Made by a program: the position numbers and the translations under genes. A stretch of 45,945 bases of DNA from Clostridiales bacterium (lineage in GTDB: Bacteria; Bacillota; Clostridia; Christensenellales; Borkfalkiaceae), in NCBI GenBank assembly GCA_015069505.1, contig SVIL01000003.1:1-45945 (forward strand). The letters run 5' to 3'. The notes under the pieces were generated by a model that did not search any database, was not told the DNA's origin, and saw only the letters and a list, made by a program, of their open reading frames with translations. Positions 44,358-45,945 of the stretch are shown here, piece by piece. Position 1 is the stretch's first letter; the number at the start of each line of letters is the position of its first letter.

Positions 44358-45945
44358 ATGTTAGGGTTAGGAATAATATTTTCTATATTGTGCGTCGTGC
44401 TTGTAATAGCGGTCGTAAGATACGCTATGGTTTTAGAAAAGAAAGCCAAAGACGAAATGGTAACACCATCGCCTGTGTATGTGGGTAACGGTGGGGCATC
44501 GTTAGTCCTAAAAGATATCGTAAAGGTTTACGGTGAAGGGGATACTGCCGTTCACGCACTAAAAGGTGTAAGCATTAATTTTAGACGCAGTGAATTCGTT
44601 TCTATTTTGGGTCAGTCGGGTTGCGGAAAGACCACGCTGTTAAACATTATCGGCGGACTTGACCGTTATACACAAGGCGACCTAGTTATAAACGGGGTAT
44701 CCACCAAGGAATACTGCGATAGGGACTGGGATACGTATAGAAATCACTCTATCGGGTTCGTGTTCCAGTCGTATAATCTTATTCCGCACCAAACGGTGTT
44801 AGAAAACGTTGAGATTGCACTTGCTATCTCTGGCGTTTCCAAAAAAGAACGTAGAAAGCGTGCGATAGACGTGCTATGCAAGGTGGGGCTAAAAGACCAA
44901 CTACGCAAAAAGCCGAGCGAGATGAGTGGCGGTCAAATGCAACGTGTTGCTATCGCTCGTGCTTTGGTTAATAACCCCGATATCGTCCTCGCCGACGAGC
45001 CTACGGGTGCGTTAGATACTGAAACGAGTATTCAAATTATGGAAATTTTGAAAGAGGTTTCCAAAGATAGACTAGTTATAATGGTAACGCATAACCCCGA
45101 ACTTGCCAAGACCTATTCGTCAAGGATTATCAATATGCTTGACGGGAAGATAATGGGGGATAGCAATCCTTTCGAGGGCGAAAAAACTGCGGTTATAGTA
45201 AAGACCAAAAAGGAAAGGGCGAAAGAGAAAAAGCCCACGATGTCCTTTTTTACGGCGTTCAAACTCTCGCTTAAAAATCTATTCACAAAAAAGGGAAGAA
45301 CGGCACTCACTTCGTTTGCGGGCAGTATAGGAATTATAGGTATAGCCTTAATCTTAGCCGTTTCGCAAGGTACAACGGGGTACATAAACCACGTTCAAGA
45401 AACCACCCTTTCTGCCTATCCGTTAACGTTAGAAGAAAAAACCATCGACTTAACGTCCTTGATGAGTAGTTTTATGAATATGGGTGGAAGTTCGGTTGAA
45501 CACGAACTTGACGCAATTTATAAAGAGAGTATTATCGACGACTTAGTAAACGCATTGTCCGACACCGAAAAGAACGAGAACGACTTAAAGTCCTTTAAGA
45601 GTTATTTAGAAAGGCAACTTGAAGACGAAAATTCTGAACTCAGCAAGGCGGTTGCGGGCGTTCAGTACGGCTACGACTTAGAACTTACCGTCTATACTGA
45701 AAACATCGACGGAAAAATAGTCAAGTCGGATACGGGCGAACTTATGACCAAAATGATAGCCGACTATATGTTGGAAATTTCCACGGGTGGCGGTTCTACT
45801 TCGACCGAAAGTTCGGAAGGTAGCGGACTTGGTTCGTCAATGGCTTCGATGATGAAAGTGGATATGTGGCAAGAACTTCTTCCCGCAACGGACGGCGGTC
45901 ATATAAATAAGATGATTAAAGACCAGTACGACGTTATCTACGGCG
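44358..45945 (+). CDS. MacB-like ABC transporter, ATPase-permease fusion (partial, cut at window end)
   Basis: Open frame running off the window; 529 codons are visible. It starts with one hydrophobic helix (residues 3-24), then an ABC ATPase with Walker A GQSGCGKT (85-92), signature MSGGQ (189-193), Walker B LADEP (211-215) and H-loop His245 (VTHNP). After a basic linker the permease half begins with the FtsX/MacB-type KNLFTKKGRTALTSFAGSIGIIGIALIL helix (about 300-330) and a large extracytoplasmic Ser/Gly/Glu-rich domain. Such MacB-type proteins work in peptide or antibiotic export or envelope stress. GGAG lies nine bases before ATG 44358. The N-terminal helix before the ATPase is unusual. 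Confidence 0.88.
   Translation, partial: MLGLGIIFSILCVVLVIAVVRYAMVLEKKAKDEMVTPSPVYVGNGGASLVLKDIVKVYGEGDTAVHALKGVSINFRRSEFVSILGQSGCGKTTLLNIIGGLDRYTQGDLVINGVSTKEYCDRDWDTYRNHSIGFVFQSYNLIPHQTVLENVEIALAISGVSKKERRKRAIDVLCKVGLKDQLRKKPSEMSGGQMQRVAIARALVNNPDIVLADEPTGALDTETSIQIMEILKEVSKDRLVIMVTHNPELAKTYSSRIINMLDGKIMGDSNPFEGEKTAVIVKTKKERAKEKKPTMSFFTAFKLSLKNLFTKKGRTALTSFAGSIGIIGIALILAVSQGTTGYINHVQETTLSAYPLTLEEKTIDLTSLMSSFMNMGGSSVEHELDAIYKESIIDDLVNALSDTEKNENDLKSFKSYLERQLEDENSELSKAVAGVQYGYDLELTVYTENIDGKIVKSDTGELMTKMIADYMLEISTGGGSTSTESSEGSGLGSSMASMMKVDMWQELLPATDGGHINKMIKDQYDVIYG

Noticed and set aside
1-45945. CRISPR array, prophage, insertion sequence or defence island
   Set aside because: No regularly spaced repeats, transposase, integrase, phage structural genes or recognised defence genes were seen; base composition and gene packing are even throughout.

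Overview
The window looks like the chromosome of a low-GC, Gram-positive-type bacterium in the Bacillota, most likely an uncultured or gut-associated Clostridia lineage. The evidence is gene content and order: cinA-recA-rny, a dnaG-rpoD-trmK-nif3 cluster, sepF next to a YggS gene, SpoVG, a type III glutamine synthetase, a CIRCE-type heat-shock operator and near-consensus sigma-70 promoters. This is an inference from content; no rRNA is present to name the lineage. I see no tRNA, rRNA, CRISPR array, insertion sequence, prophage or clear island. Coding density is very high and every intergenic gap is under 300 bases.

Layout. 1-5200: a small membrane protein, uvrB and uvrA (excision repair). 5300-11400: a dGTPase-like HD hydrolase, DNA primase, the main sigma factor, TrmK, a Nif3 family protein and a coiled-coil zinc-ribbon protein, closely packed and ended by a terminator. 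11500-20450: ftsK, rimO, pgsA, cinA, recA and rny. 20500-24700: a GMP synthetase lacking its glutaminase domain (minus strand) faces a type III glutamine synthetase coupled to a TIM-barrel isomerase. 24780-29100: spoVG (minus), murC, ldh, and a yybP-ykoY (Mn2+) riboswitch in front of an ArsB/NhaD-type permease. 29180-32880: a minus-strand unit transcribed asd-dapA-dapB-yggS-sepF, joining diaminopimelate/lysine synthesis to cell division. 33090-40270: a YesL-like membrane protein, a cation/proton antiporter, hslO (Hsp33), a TPR protein, a helical-repeat protein, a YkvI-like permease and a 40-codon gene. 40370-45945: an acetyltransferase-like protein, a CIRCE-controlled small heat-shock protein, htpG behind a long hairpin-rich leader, and a MacB-like ABC transporter cut by the window end.

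Most genes are housekeeping. The material most worth a second look is regulatory: the riboswitch and its transporter, the htpG leader, the CIRCE site, a dyad at the divergent guaA/glnA promoters, and an inverted repeat that encloses a start codon at 39111. Among proteins, the short GuaA, the degenerate CinA N-domain, the uncharacterised TPR/helical-repeat pair and the 40-residue ORF stand out. I found no convincing wholly new multi-gene defence or biosynthetic system.
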